A stretch of DNA of 50,496 nucleotides from Bacillota bacterium (GTDB taxonomy: Bacteria; Bacillota; Limnochordia; DTU080): positions 1 to 50,496 of the forward strand of contig DULU01000045.1 of assembly GCA_012840225.1 (NCBI GenBank), read 5' to 3'. The position numbers were made by a program, and so were the translations under genes. Shown here piece after piece: positions 7,714 to 16,500 of this stretch. The notes beneath the pieces were generated by a model that had not been told where the DNA came from, made no database searches, and saw only the letters and a program-made list of their open reading frames with translations. Every line of letters begins with the position of its first letter. The first letter of the stretch is position 1.

Positions 7714-9192
7714 CTATTCCACCTCCTTTTGCGCCGTCTCCCTGAACCGGATGATATCCTGCAGCAAAGCTTCTTTAGCTCTTTCGCCTTTTTCGATGCG
7801 GTCCAGGTGCCTGGCTCGTCTCTGCTCCAGCCGACGGGTTCGTTCCCTGACCATGCGCATCACTTCCGCCGGCGCTACCCCGCCCTGACTGTTGGTGGCA
7901 TTAACAAACGCCACAGGATCCAGGCACTGTTTCAAAGCTCCGGCACTCATCCCCAGGCGCCGGCCGATGATTTTCTCGGCTTTCTGCTCCAAAATTTCCA
8001 GATCGGCTTGATCGGCGGTAATACTTTTGGCTTTGGATTCCAGAACGAATTCATTGACGATTTTATGGGCGATCCGGTAATCCACGCTATGGTGTCTGGT
8101 TATGTAATTAGCCAACTCCGTAGCGCACGAGTAGTCGCGGTTGATGGTCTCAAGCATTTTGCTGCGGCAGACTTGCGTGCGCGGCAAGGCATGTTGATAT
8201 CTGCGCAACTCGGTCTCCGTCAAGCGCAGCGCCACCTGTGTTCCGTCTATCATGTGCATCATTTCCATACAATCCTGCTGCGGCAGACACATGGCCATGG
8301 CCGCCACCTGGGTAAGAGCGCCTAATACCTTAGCAGCATTAATATTGGTGTGTTCGGGATTCGTGGTATGGGTGGTTTTGTTGGGCATGAAATAGCTGCG
8401 TGATTGACCTTTGCCCCCTTTCTCCTGCGGATGATCCGGTGCTTTCCATTCCAGATTCAGATAGCCGAATTCAATTGTGGACCAGACGCGGATATCAAAT
8501 GCCAAACGGCTGATGACGGCCATGATATTGGTCAAGGCGGCCACAAGCAGCAGGTAGCCGTCGGTGTAGCTCACGGCGTCGTTACAATTTTCTATCAGGT
8601 CGTGAAAACCCAGATACTCCGTCACCATCTTCCGGTCTATAGGCCAACTGGTGCCGGCCAGCGCCCCGCATCCCAGCTCATTGAGGCTAAAGGCCTGATA
8701 GCTATCCTCAATGGTCTTCGAAATTCTCTCTATAGGGTCATAAATGGACAATAAATAATGCCCGAAGGTAGTGGGCTGGGCATGTTGCATATGTGTATAC
8801 CCGGGCATTACGGCATCAACATGGGCTGAGGCCATATCCAGCAAGGTTTGCTGGAAGTCGATGAGTGTACAGATGAACTTGGTCAGCTCATATCGCACCG
8901 GCATGATCTGGGCCAGCGGTGGAATGGTCCGGCCCAGCGTGAGATTCCCGCCCACCTCGGTGCCGTAGTTATCCATGACATACCGGCATATGCCCCCAAA
9001 ACCGTGGTAGTTGGGATCGGAACTCTGCCACAGCTCCAGAACGCTTTTGGCCACCGGATATACATGTCTGCCGTCGATTATCTTCTGCCTGATCAGCATG
9101 GCAATCCAGGCCGCATCGATCCAGATGAAATGATGCGGATCGTTATACAGTTTATCAATACGCCTGGCCTGTTCGTCTGCGAAATGCGCCAA
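7714..9192 (-). CDS. Argininosuccinate-lyase-like C-N lyase (fumarase/aspartase superfamily)
   Basis: About 492 residues, cytoplasmic, probably a homotetramer like its relatives. Superfamily landmarks are GGNLTLGRTIPP (about residue 82), GYTHMQHAQPTTFGH (residues 131-145, with the catalytic Thr-His pair), and the mobile signature loop reading SRSYFMPNK followed by TTHTTNP (about residues 264-278). The usual loop is GSSxMPxKxNP; here the serine and MPxK are kept but about three residues are inserted before NP. The enzyme should eliminate fumarate from an N-succinyl-type substrate. I place the start at a TTG (9192) because AGGGAGG lies 8-9 bases upstream. A likely promoter (9232-9261) also rules out the more distant ATG at 9267. 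EDDS lyase and argininosuccinate lyase are the nearest functional models. Confidence 0.82.
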   Translation of the reverse strand: MAHFADEQARRIDKLYNDPHHFIWIDAAWIAMLIRQKIIDGRHVYPVAKSVLELWQSSDPNYHGFGGICRYVMDNYGTEVGGNLTLGRTIPPLAQIMPVRYELTKFICTLIDFQQTLLDMASAHVDAVMPGYTHMQHAQPTTFGHYLLSIYDPIERISKTIEDSYQAFSLNELGCGALAGTSWPIDRKMVTEYLGFHDLIENCNDAVSYTDGYLLLVAALTNIMAVISRLAFDIRVWSTIEFGYLNLEWKAPDHPQEKGGKGQSRSYFMPNKTTHTTNPEHTNINAAKVLGALTQVAAMAMCLPQQDCMEMMHMIDGTQVALRLTETELRRYQHALPRTQVCRSKMLETINRDYSCATELANYITRHHSVDYRIAHKIVNEFVLESKAKSITADQADLEILEQKAEKIIGRRLGMSAGALKQCLDPVAFVNATNSQGGVAPAEVMRMVRERTRRLEQRRARHLDRIEKGERAKEALLQDIIRFRETAQKEVE

Positions 9193-9231
9193 TATACAAT
9201 ACCTCCCTTGCTTATTTGTTTTGTTATAAAC

Positions 9232-9261
9232 AGGATAGAAAAGGCAAGTATGCCGAGTCAA
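9232..9261 (-). promoter_or_regulatory. Probable sigma-A promoter of the lyase operon
   Basis: On the minus strand TTGACT (9261-9256) is followed after 18 bases by TATCCT (9237-9232). Transcription would begin near 9225, about 33 bases before the TTG start of the lyase. Confidence 0.45.
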
Positions 9262-9274
9262 CATCAAATATAAG

Positions 9275-9289
9275 TATGTCCGTACAAAT
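9275..9289. promoter_or_regulatory. Candidate operator upstream of the lyase promoter
   Basis: A short imperfect inverted repeat (TGT, four bases, ACA) lies just upstream of the -35 element and beside the GntR/UTRA gene. Operators of this regulator family are often short A/T-rich palindromes. No second copy was found by eye. Confidence 0.22.
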
Positions 9290-9349
9290 GGAATGATAAA
9301 TACCCAGGTAATATGGGCTTATGAGAAATACTGTGCTTGATTGATGGTT

Positions 9350-10105
9350 TTATTGGGCGCGTTGCAGACGAACTGAAAAAGAGTATAAATCGCCACGGCA
9401 GATGGCGTCTTCATAAAGCACAGGGTTGCCGGCTTCGTCGTAGACAATGCGGAAAAAGCGCAGAGCAGCCGACCTCGCTTTAACTCCCAGATATGATGCT
9501 ACCTTAGCCGGCATCAGTTCTGCTCTCACAGTGTGCACAGCCTCTTGCAACACGACGCCGGCCTGTTTGGTCAGCAACTCAAACATGCAGTTACGGAAGT
9601 CGTCTCTTGTGGAAAGGCCCACTTTTGGATGAATATAGTCAACAGTGAAGGCGAGTGGTTGACCGTCGCCATAGCGGACACGTGTCACCTTTAGAACATT
9701 GGTATTCTGAGTCACATGTAAGGCGTCCGCCACGGCGGCATCGGCTTTAACCATAATTGTAGCGATCACCCGGGTGCTGGGTTGGATGTTTTGTCTTCTC
9801 AGTTCTTCGCTGAAACTGAGCAAGCAAGGTATGGCCGCCTCTTTGGTAGGTTGGGCGATAAACGTGCCTCTACCGGAAATGCTTTTCAGAAGACCTTTTT
9901 TCGTCAGCTCCTCGATGGCCCGACGCACTGTGGCTCTGCTAACCTGGTATTGTTCCTGCAATTCCTTCTCTGTGGCGAGCAACTCTCCCGGTTTGCCGCC
10001 CCGGAGACGTATTTCCATTTCGAGCCGTTTCGCCAGCTGATGATATAGAGGAATTGGTAAGTTGCGATCAATCAGCACACAAGGTTGATCTTGATTTATG
10101 GCCAT
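9350..10105 (-). CDS. GntR-family regulator, HutC/UTRA type
   Basis: A 251-residue DNA-binding repressor-type protein. The N-terminal winged helix (about residues 14-75) includes LYHQLAKRLEMEI, LATEKELQEQYQVSRATVRR and the wing GRGTFIAQP. The rest is a UTRA ligand-binding domain, seen in LLSFSEELRRQ, VLKVTRVRYGDGQPLAF and the ending LYEDAICRGDLYSF. UTRA domains bind small effectors such as sugars, phosphosugars or histidine-pathway acids. I use the second ATG (10105) because GGAGGG lies about 8 bases upstream of it. It stands alone on the same strand just before the lyase operon (157 bp gap), so control of that operon is the simplest reading. Confidence 0.88.
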   Translation of the reverse strand: MAINQDQPCVLIDRNLPIPLYHQLAKRLEMEIRLRGGKPGELLATEKELQEQYQVSRATVRRAIEELTKKGLLKSISGRGTFIAQPTKEAAIPCLLSFSEELRRQNIQPSTRVIATIMVKADAAVADALHVTQNTNVLKVTRVRYGDGQPLAFTVDYIHPKVGLSTRDDFRNCMFELLTKQAGVVLQEAVHTVRAELMPAKVASYLGVKARSAALRFFRIVYDEAGNPVLYEDAICRGDLYSFSVRLQRAQ

Positions 10106-10226
10106 AATATGCACCCTCCGATGCATTGGACAGTTTAGGTCTTAGCGGTATGGTGCTATGTTCCATTTATGCTCAAACTTATGCTATTCCTTCTATATGA
10201 ACTATTATTGAGACGAATAGAGTAAA

Positions 10227-10265
10227 GCCGCCTTCCCCGCGCCTGATGTGACGGGAGAAGGCGGC
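10227..10265 (-). terminator. Strong hairpin terminator after the aminotransferase gene
   Basis: GCCGCCTTC pairs with GAAGGCGGC, and the stem is extended by C/G pairs. On the minus strand it is followed by TTTACT. It separates the aminotransferase from the GntR/UTRA gene. Confidence 0.7.
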
Positions 10266-10308
10266 CTTGGTTTACACAGTACCTACCAGCGCCAGCAACA
10301 AGTATCCA

Positions 10309-11535
10309 TCAACCGACTCTCTTTAGCAATTCACCGGCATGGTGGGAGATTTTCTCCATGGCGGCCAAGATCAGGTCCATATCCTCTTTTTCCGCCAATA
10401 ATACGGCATGACCGAGGGCCAGCGCTTCAGTGGCGGCAATGCGCTCGGCTTCGGGGCAATCGGCCACAATCACGTCGCTGTTGGTTTTCAGCACCGGATG
10501 ATGATAGATGGGATTGCCATGGGCTCCCCGCATCACCGGCACCCCTTCCGCCTCCATCGCTTCGATGAAAACGTGACGCGGCAAATTGTCCAATTCGGCA
10601 GCGCGGTAGTGGAAGTTCCAGTAGTAGAAACTCCACCTCGTCACTTCCGGCGTGCGCCGCAGCGGCTTGACCCCGGCTATTGTTTGCATCCCTTCGGCCA
10701 GATAGGCGATATTGCGCTCACGTATCTCTATCTGTTCATCCAGGCGGGACAGCTGACCGAGCAGCACCGCCCCCTGGAATTCGGTCATGCGCAGGTTGGA
10801 GGCCACATTGTAAAAATCCGTGAAGGGGCGTCCGGCCACGCGGCCGATGTTATGGAACGAATAGGCCAGGTCGGCCAACTCCTTATCGTTGGTGAGCACG
10901 ATGCCGCCCTCTCCGGCAGTCATGGTTTTCCCTTGCTGAAAACTGAAACAGCCAAAGTGACCGAGGGAACCGGCTCGCTTCCCCTTCCATTCGGAGCCGT
11001 GGGCATGAGCGCAGTCTTCAATCACTCTCAGCCCATACTTGGCCGCAATGGCGTTGATGCGGTCCATATCGGCCGGATAGCCGCCGTTGTGCACCGGTAT
11101 AATCGCTTTCGTGCGCGGGGTGATAGCTGCTTCGGCAGCAGCCGGGTTCATGTTATATGTAGCGGGATCCACGTCGACTATCACCGGTTTGGCCCCTACC
11201 AGCAGCACCGCCGTTGCCGTAGCTACAAAAGTCAAGGCCGGCACGATCACCTCTTCGCCGGGTTTCACTCCCGCAGCTTTGAGAGCACATTCCAGGGCCT
11301 GTGTGCCGTTGGTGACGGCTACGGCATAAGCGGTTCCGCAATAAGCAGCGAAAGCATCCTCAAACCGGGTCACCATGGACTGGACATCTTTTTCTTTATA
11401 TACCAGGCGACACCACTTGCCGCTGCGAAACGCTTCCATCAGGAGTTTTTCTTCGGCTGCGCCGAAAACCGGCCAGGTGGACCCGAGACGCTTTTTGACG
11501 ATGGGTTCCCCACCTAACAAGGCTAAAGTGGACAT
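10309..11535 (-). CDS. DegT/DnrJ/EryC1/StrS-family aminotransferase
   Basis: A 408-residue PLP enzyme of fold type I. The Schiff-base lysine is K203 in FSFQQGKTMTAGEGG, the cofactor aspartate D174 is in RVIEDCAHAHG, and AVAVTNGTQALECALKA near residue 73 forms the phosphate-binding start of the large domain. Family members transfer an amino group to a keto-sugar or keto-cyclitol, usually from glutamate or glutamine. The N-terminal LALLGGEPIVK motif is shared by relatives that act on cyclitols and 3-keto-sugars. The start at 11535 has AAGAGGTG nearby; an ATG seven codons upstream lacks one. Its natural partner would be a sugar dehydrogenase, and the only one in the window is the broken Gfo/Idh/MocA gene at 18.1-18.5 kb. 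Confidence 0.87.
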   Translation of the reverse strand: MSTLALLGGEPIVKKRLGSTWPVFGAAEEKLLMEAFRSGKWCRLVYKEKDVQSMVTRFEDAFAAYCGTAYAVAVTNGTQALECALKAAGVKPGEEVIVPALTFVATATAVLLVGAKPVIVDVDPATYNMNPAAAEAAITPRTKAIIPVHNGGYPADMDRINAIAAKYGLRVIEDCAHAHGSEWKGKRAGSLGHFGCFSFQQGKTMTAGEGGIVLTNDKELADLAYSFHNIGRVAGRPFTDFYNVASNLRMTEFQGAVLLGQLSRLDEQIEIRERNIAYLAEGMQTIAGVKPLRRTPEVTRWSFYYWNFHYRAAELDNLPRHVFIEAMEAEGVPVMRGAHGNPIYHHPVLKTNSDVIVADCPEAERIAATEALALGHAVLLAEKEDMDLILAAMEKISHHAGELLKRVG

Positions 11536-11622
11536 GCTTACACCTCTTGCCAACATATATTATATTCACAGACCAAATTTAACATTAGGTAATGATAATG
11601 ACCATATAACTCTGTCAGCAAA

Positions 11623-11749
11623 GATGGATCAAGATATCCTGACACATGGCCTGCAAGCCATGCTGCACAGCATAACGGAAGTGCAGCACACCTGTTTGTT
11701 CTGGCCTGGTTTGGATTCGCCGTCACGCCTGGACCGCGCTCCGGCTCCC
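11623..11749 (+). pseudogene. AraC-family gene fragment, 5' end only
   Basis: This stretch of about 127 bp closely matches the first codons of the intact AraC gene at 17179, from MDQDILTHGLQAML to the LDSPSRLD region, with scattered substitutions. The match stops abruptly near 11749 and the regulator's other 260 residues are absent. Upstream sequence does not match and no ribosome binding site is visible. It is a broken copy that abuts the phosphatase fragment. Confidence 0.72.
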
Positions 11750-11760
11750 TGCCCCCGGCA

Positions 11761-12003
11761 GCCGTTTTCCCGCAGGAGCTTCTCCGGATAGAATCTGGCG
11801 TTCAGTATCCGGCAAATGATCTCCGTGGTTTCCAGGCAGCGATGAAATGGGGAAGTGTAGATGAGGCCGTTGAATCCCAATTCCCGGAGCCGCTGTCCCA
11901 GCTTGGCAGCCTGAACCCGCCCCAGGGGCGTCAGAGGGAAATGTTCCTTTTCGCTTTCCACTGTGGGATCGACTTGACCATGACGAGTGATGTAAACGAT
12001 CAT
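11761..12003 (-). pseudogene. Histidine phosphatase gene fragment, 5' end only
   Basis: On the minus strand this encodes about 80 residues starting MIVYITRHGQVDPTVE, nearly identical to the N-terminus of the intact phosphatase at 26721-27347. The RHG catalytic motif is present. Similarity ends after FYPEKLLRE, where the frame runs into antisense AraC sequence and stops at 11629. The second catalytic histidine and most of the fold are lost, so this is a truncated duplicate, not a working enzyme. Confidence 0.78.
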
Positions 12004-12150
12004 ATTTGCACACCCTTTTTCAATGCAGGGAGGACGCCTGGTCCCAAAACAGGCGCCCCCCTTCCCAAATGATGCCTAATACTCGACTCAACCGATGCTT
12101 AATCCGCTATGCTGTGCGGCATTAGTTGCCACGTTACCCAACTTATCAAC

Positions 12151-13470
12151 TTACCAACTCCAGGTAACTCCGGCTTTTACCGCGTCCTGAATCTCACTGT
12201 CCACTTTGCGGGCCAAATCTTGCAGCTCCGGTCCGACCAGCGCCTTTGTACCCAGCATGAACTTCTGTTTCAGAGACTCTTGGAACCAATAATATACGGT
12301 TCTGGTCGCCGGATGCTCCACGGTGATCGGCCGGCCGTCAATCACCAGCTGGCTCAGCAGATCAGGCGACATAGCGCTGAACTGCGGCAGCCGCAGCTTG
12401 CCCAAGAGCGACTTCTGGTCGGTCGGGATCAACTCTTCCGTTCCCGCCACTTGGCGTTCCCGGCTGGTGATGATCACGGCTTTGCAATACTCCCAAGCCA
12501 GATCAGGATTCTTGGCGTAGCGGTAAATACCGACTATATCGCCGTTCAGCAAGCCCGCCCGGGATGCCGGTCCCATCGGGAAACGGGTAAGACCGACCCT
12601 CATATCTTCAGGGAACGGCGACGGGAAGGTCAAAAGCTCATTGGCGCCCCAGGTCATCGCCGCTTTGCCGATCTTGAAGAGAGAAGCATAGGAATAACCT
12701 TCAACATCAGGGGAGAGATATTTAGCGTTCGGTTGTAAAACAGGAGCCACTCCATGCTCATTGGCCAAATCGGAAATGAACTGTATAGCCTGTTGAAACT
12801 CCGGCGTGGCTACCAGGGAATGCATGTAATCATCCGACCAAAAATCGGCACCGCTCTGGTATATCCATGCCGGATAATACGAATGGTTGCCGAAATTGAT
12901 ATCAAGGCCGAACACATCCAGCCAGCCGTTCCCATCGGAATCATAGGTCAATTTCTTCCCGTAGGTGATGTAGCTGTCCCACGTCCAGCTGTCGTCCGGA
13001 TACCTAACACCGGCTTTGTCGAAAAGGTCTTTATTATACATGAGACCCTTCACCGTCACAGTGATCGGCAGACCGGCCACTTTGCCTTGCCAACGCACCA
13101 TATCCACCGTGGTGGGAATGAACTCCGCCATATTAAAAGACCTGTCGTTGGCAATATACTGATCGAGGGCCATCAGATACTTTTTACCCATGGCTGCGGG
13201 AATATTCATCGGGTCGATGGATATGACGTCCGGCACCATACCGCCGGCTATACCCACATCCATCTTGCTCATCCAACCGGTATAATACTCTACTTTTACG
13301 TCGGGAAATTTTTGGTTGAAATACTCGGTAGCCGCTTTAAAGCGGGCTTCATAATTGGCACCAGGATAATGGAAGACCAGCAGGGTTTCCGCCGCCATAC
13401 CCACACCGATAGACATGATCAAAAATACTGACACTAAAAGTGTCGTCATGCCCAGAATCTTCCGGTACAC
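12151..13470 (-). CDS. Extracellular solute-binding protein, family 1
   Basis: A 439-residue secreted binding protein. A hydrophobic signal peptide of about 26 residues ends at GVGMA-AET without a lipobox cysteine. Family-1 features are LLVFHYPGANYEARF at the first strand, FNQKFPDVKVEYY, GGMVPDVISIDP near residue 82, and GLMYNKDLFDKAGV near residue 142. DSDGNGWLDVFGLD is a calcium-site-like loop common in this family. The start is a GTG with AAAGGAGTGA about 7 bases before it. It is 124 bp downstream of the beta-helix protein gene, same strand. The likely logic is that the beta-helix enzyme cuts a polymer and this protein captures the product. No permease genes are near. Confidence 0.88.
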   Translation of the reverse strand: MYRKILGMTTLLVSVFLIMSIGVGMAAETLLVFHYPGANYEARFKAATEYFNQKFPDVKVEYYTGWMSKMDVGIAGGMVPDVISIDPMNIPAAMGKKYLMALDQYIANDRSFNMAEFIPTTVDMVRWQGKVAGLPITVTVKGLMYNKDLFDKAGVRYPDDSWTWDSYITYGKKLTYDSDGNGWLDVFGLDINFGNHSYYPAWIYQSGADFWSDDYMHSLVATPEFQQAIQFISDLANEHGVAPVLQPNAKYLSPDVEGYSYASLFKIGKAAMTWGANELLTFPSPFPEDMRVGLTRFPMGPASRAGLLNGDIVGIYRYAKNPDLAWEYCKAVIITSRERQVAGTEELIPTDQKSLLGKLRLPQFSAMSPDLLSQLVIDGRPITVEHPATRTVYYWFQESLKQKFMLGTKALVGPELQDLARKVDSEIQDAVKAGVTWSW

Positions 13471-13594
13471 TGTAAATCACTCCTTTTCATATTTACCTTC
13501 GATCGCCACAGCCATTGCTTGCAGCATAATTTATAATAAAATGCCGGTGCACGGAAATAACATATAGTTTGGTTAGTGACTGCCACCGACTTTT

Positions 13595-16500
13595 TTAATA
13601 CCAGTTCACCCCCAAGAGTTGCACATGACCGATCTGCAGATCTGCCGGAGGCTCTGCGCCGGCCGAGAGGGTCAGGCGGAAATAGCCAACCTCGGAGGGA
13701 GCGGCGTTCTCCGCCACCAGCCGGAATTTATAATAATCGCCGGGCTGACGCTCGACTGCCTCCAGGCGATATGCCAAAGCGCGCCACTCCGTGCCGTCCT
13801 TGGAAACAGCCATGGATATGCCGGCGGTGGCGGGAGTTTTGGCATAAAGGGTCACCGTCGCTGCAGTCAAACCCGCAGCTTCCCAGATCAGATGCTCCTC
13901 TTCCCGGCCCACCCTCACCAGGCGATCGGCATCGCCGCCAAAATCTCCTGGCCGGTCGCCGGCATGCCGCCAACCGGAGGTGGCACTGGAGAGCCACCAG
14001 GAAAGACTGCTTCCCCAACCAAGCGGGAGCGGTTGCAGCGAATCTTCGATCTGCCAACGATTGACGGCTAAAAAGGTGGTCGCTGCGGTAAAGACTGTGC
14101 CGCTAATGTTGGTAAGTTGCACGGTGAGCATATGCCGGCCGTCTGTGAGCCGGGTGGTATCGAACGAGAAGCCGGTGGGAAGCTCCCGGCCGCTATATAT
14201 CTCCTTGTCGTCCAGCATTATCTTGATGTTTTGTATGCTGGAGACCGGCTGGGCTACCTGAAGGAGGACGGGACAGTCGCCCTGGATTTGGGCATTGGTT
14301 ACCGGCGAGGTGATTTTGACATTGGCTACACAGAGATGGAGGGACTTCTCGTCCCGCCGCGGCCCGCCACCTCTGCCTCTGCGGTCACTTTCGCCGGTGC
14401 CGCCGGCGCTTTCGGCGATCACGGTGACGATATGACAACCGTCGGCCATCTCTCCGTAGTTCAGCGGCAGCGCTTTGGGAACCATGTTGTCCCGGTATAC
14501 CTCAATTCCGTCCACCAGCACTTTCAGGACATCTTCCTGCTCAGCAAATCCCGGCACGGTTATATTCAGAGACAGAGGACCCCACCAGGTCTTCTCTCTA
14601 TTGTCATAAGTGCCGGCCACTTCCACCTTGTCCACATACATCCCGGCGACAGCCTGAGGCAAAATTGTCACCTCATCAAGCTCATAGCCATGACTGGACC
14701 TCACCAGTTTGGCATCAGTGGCCATAAAGCGCATACCTTCCAGAACTTGAAGCTCCGGAAACCGCTCCCGCACCAGGCGCACGTCGATGGTGATGTCATG
14801 CCACTCGCCGTCGTCTAGCAGCACCGGACCAAGAGCCGGCTCGGCCGGTCGGGAAGCGGCGGTGCCGATGGCCAACACATGCCCCGGGCCGATGACCCGG
14901 TACGGATCCCAGGTATAAAATGTTTTTAAATACAGGCCGAGAGGGGTGCCGGGGTAGATGCGATAACGGAAACGCAGGAATGGATATTGATCCACATCCC
15001 AGTTCACAGGGTGCGCCCAGGCGGGCAGTACGGCATCGCTCCCTGCCGGGGCGAGAATGCGCAGGATGCCGTTGCCGTTCTCATCGAGTATACGCTCCCA
15101 TTGCACGGGTGTCGGGCGGTATATCTTCCACACCCGCCACCAATCCACATCGTCGGCATCGAAGGTGTTGGTGAGGAGCGGCGCCTCCGCCGGCTGCGGC
15201 TCCGCCACCACCACATATCCTGTCCCCCGGTAAATCTCACCGGCGGCAGTGATGGCCGTCACCCGGACGGGGTAGTCATTCTCCTCGCTGTAGCGGTGCA
15301 CAACCTCCTCACCGTAGGCAAGCATACCATCCCCCAGCTGCCAGACATACTCGACAGCCGCATCCGCCAGGCCATGGGCTATCACCTGGAGGCGTACTTC
15401 TTCTCCAGGCCTCAAGAGGAAGGGCTCCGCCACCACCTGCAGAGACACCCGCCCACCTTCACCATGCTCATACACCCCGATGTCCGGCGCCACCCCGGCC
15501 CACGGCAGGCTGACCGGATCGCCATCCTCCCACCTGACCGGCCGGTCCAATAGCAGCGTGTTGGCGTCATAGTCCACGACGAGCACCCGGGCCGGTTGCC
15601 GGGCTGAGCCGACGGCGATCAGATCGCCCACCTCGCCGGCAATGCCGAAGCCGTCGTAAAAGTATGCCGCATCGGCCACCGGGAGCATATTTCCTTCGCC
15701 TGCGCCCACCGCTTTGGTGAGGGGCACCCCGGCATCGAGCAGAGCACTCTCCGCCGCCAGAGCATGATTATAGTTGGCGCTGTCCACAAAACCCGGATCA
15801 ACCTCAAGATTGTCCAGAAATTGGGCATGACCCCCCTGCTGCCAAGTCCGGCTTTGTACCTGTTCCAAAGTTACGAGTTTATCGCCGGCGCCGATGGCGG
15901 CCGGACGGCCCGGCACTCCCGTGGTCAACACGTTGCGCAGAAATACCGCCCCTGGAGCGTATTTCCCGCCGCTATCCTGAAGAACAATCTGCTCATCGGC
16001 GCCCCAGGGGTTATTGCGGGAAAAGATATTATTCATCAACACCAGGTCGCTTCTCTTCCCATCGGTGCCGATCCGGAGGCCGAAATGCCCGTTGTCGTCA
16101 AAAACATTGTGATAAAACCGGGTTTTGTCCAGATATACGTCATACTCCGCATTGGCCGTCACCGGCAGCGGCCCGCCCCAGTTGCGGAAGATGCGATTAA
16201 AGCGAAAAATGGTTCGCTCCACGTGAAAGTTATTGCCGGCGTTTGACGACCGACCGCTGTTGTAGGCATTCGTGATGATATTGCCCTCAAAGAGCACATA
16301 CCGCTCTTCGAACAGCTCGAAGGTGCGTCCCCAGGCACCATGGAAGACGTTGCCCCGGATCACCAGGTACTTATTCCCCCCGTAAAGCCCCAGTTGCAGC
16401 GGAGAATGGCCCGCCTTGCTGAAGGCGTTCCCTTCGAACACCACCCGTTGGCATTCATTAACCTCAATGGCATTACCGTGCGCTTTGCTGAACTCACTGT

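Noticed and set aside
10408-11517. Plus-strand open frame of 369 codons
   Set aside because: Antisense to the well-supported aminotransferase, no ribosome binding site, and composition typical of a shadow frame.
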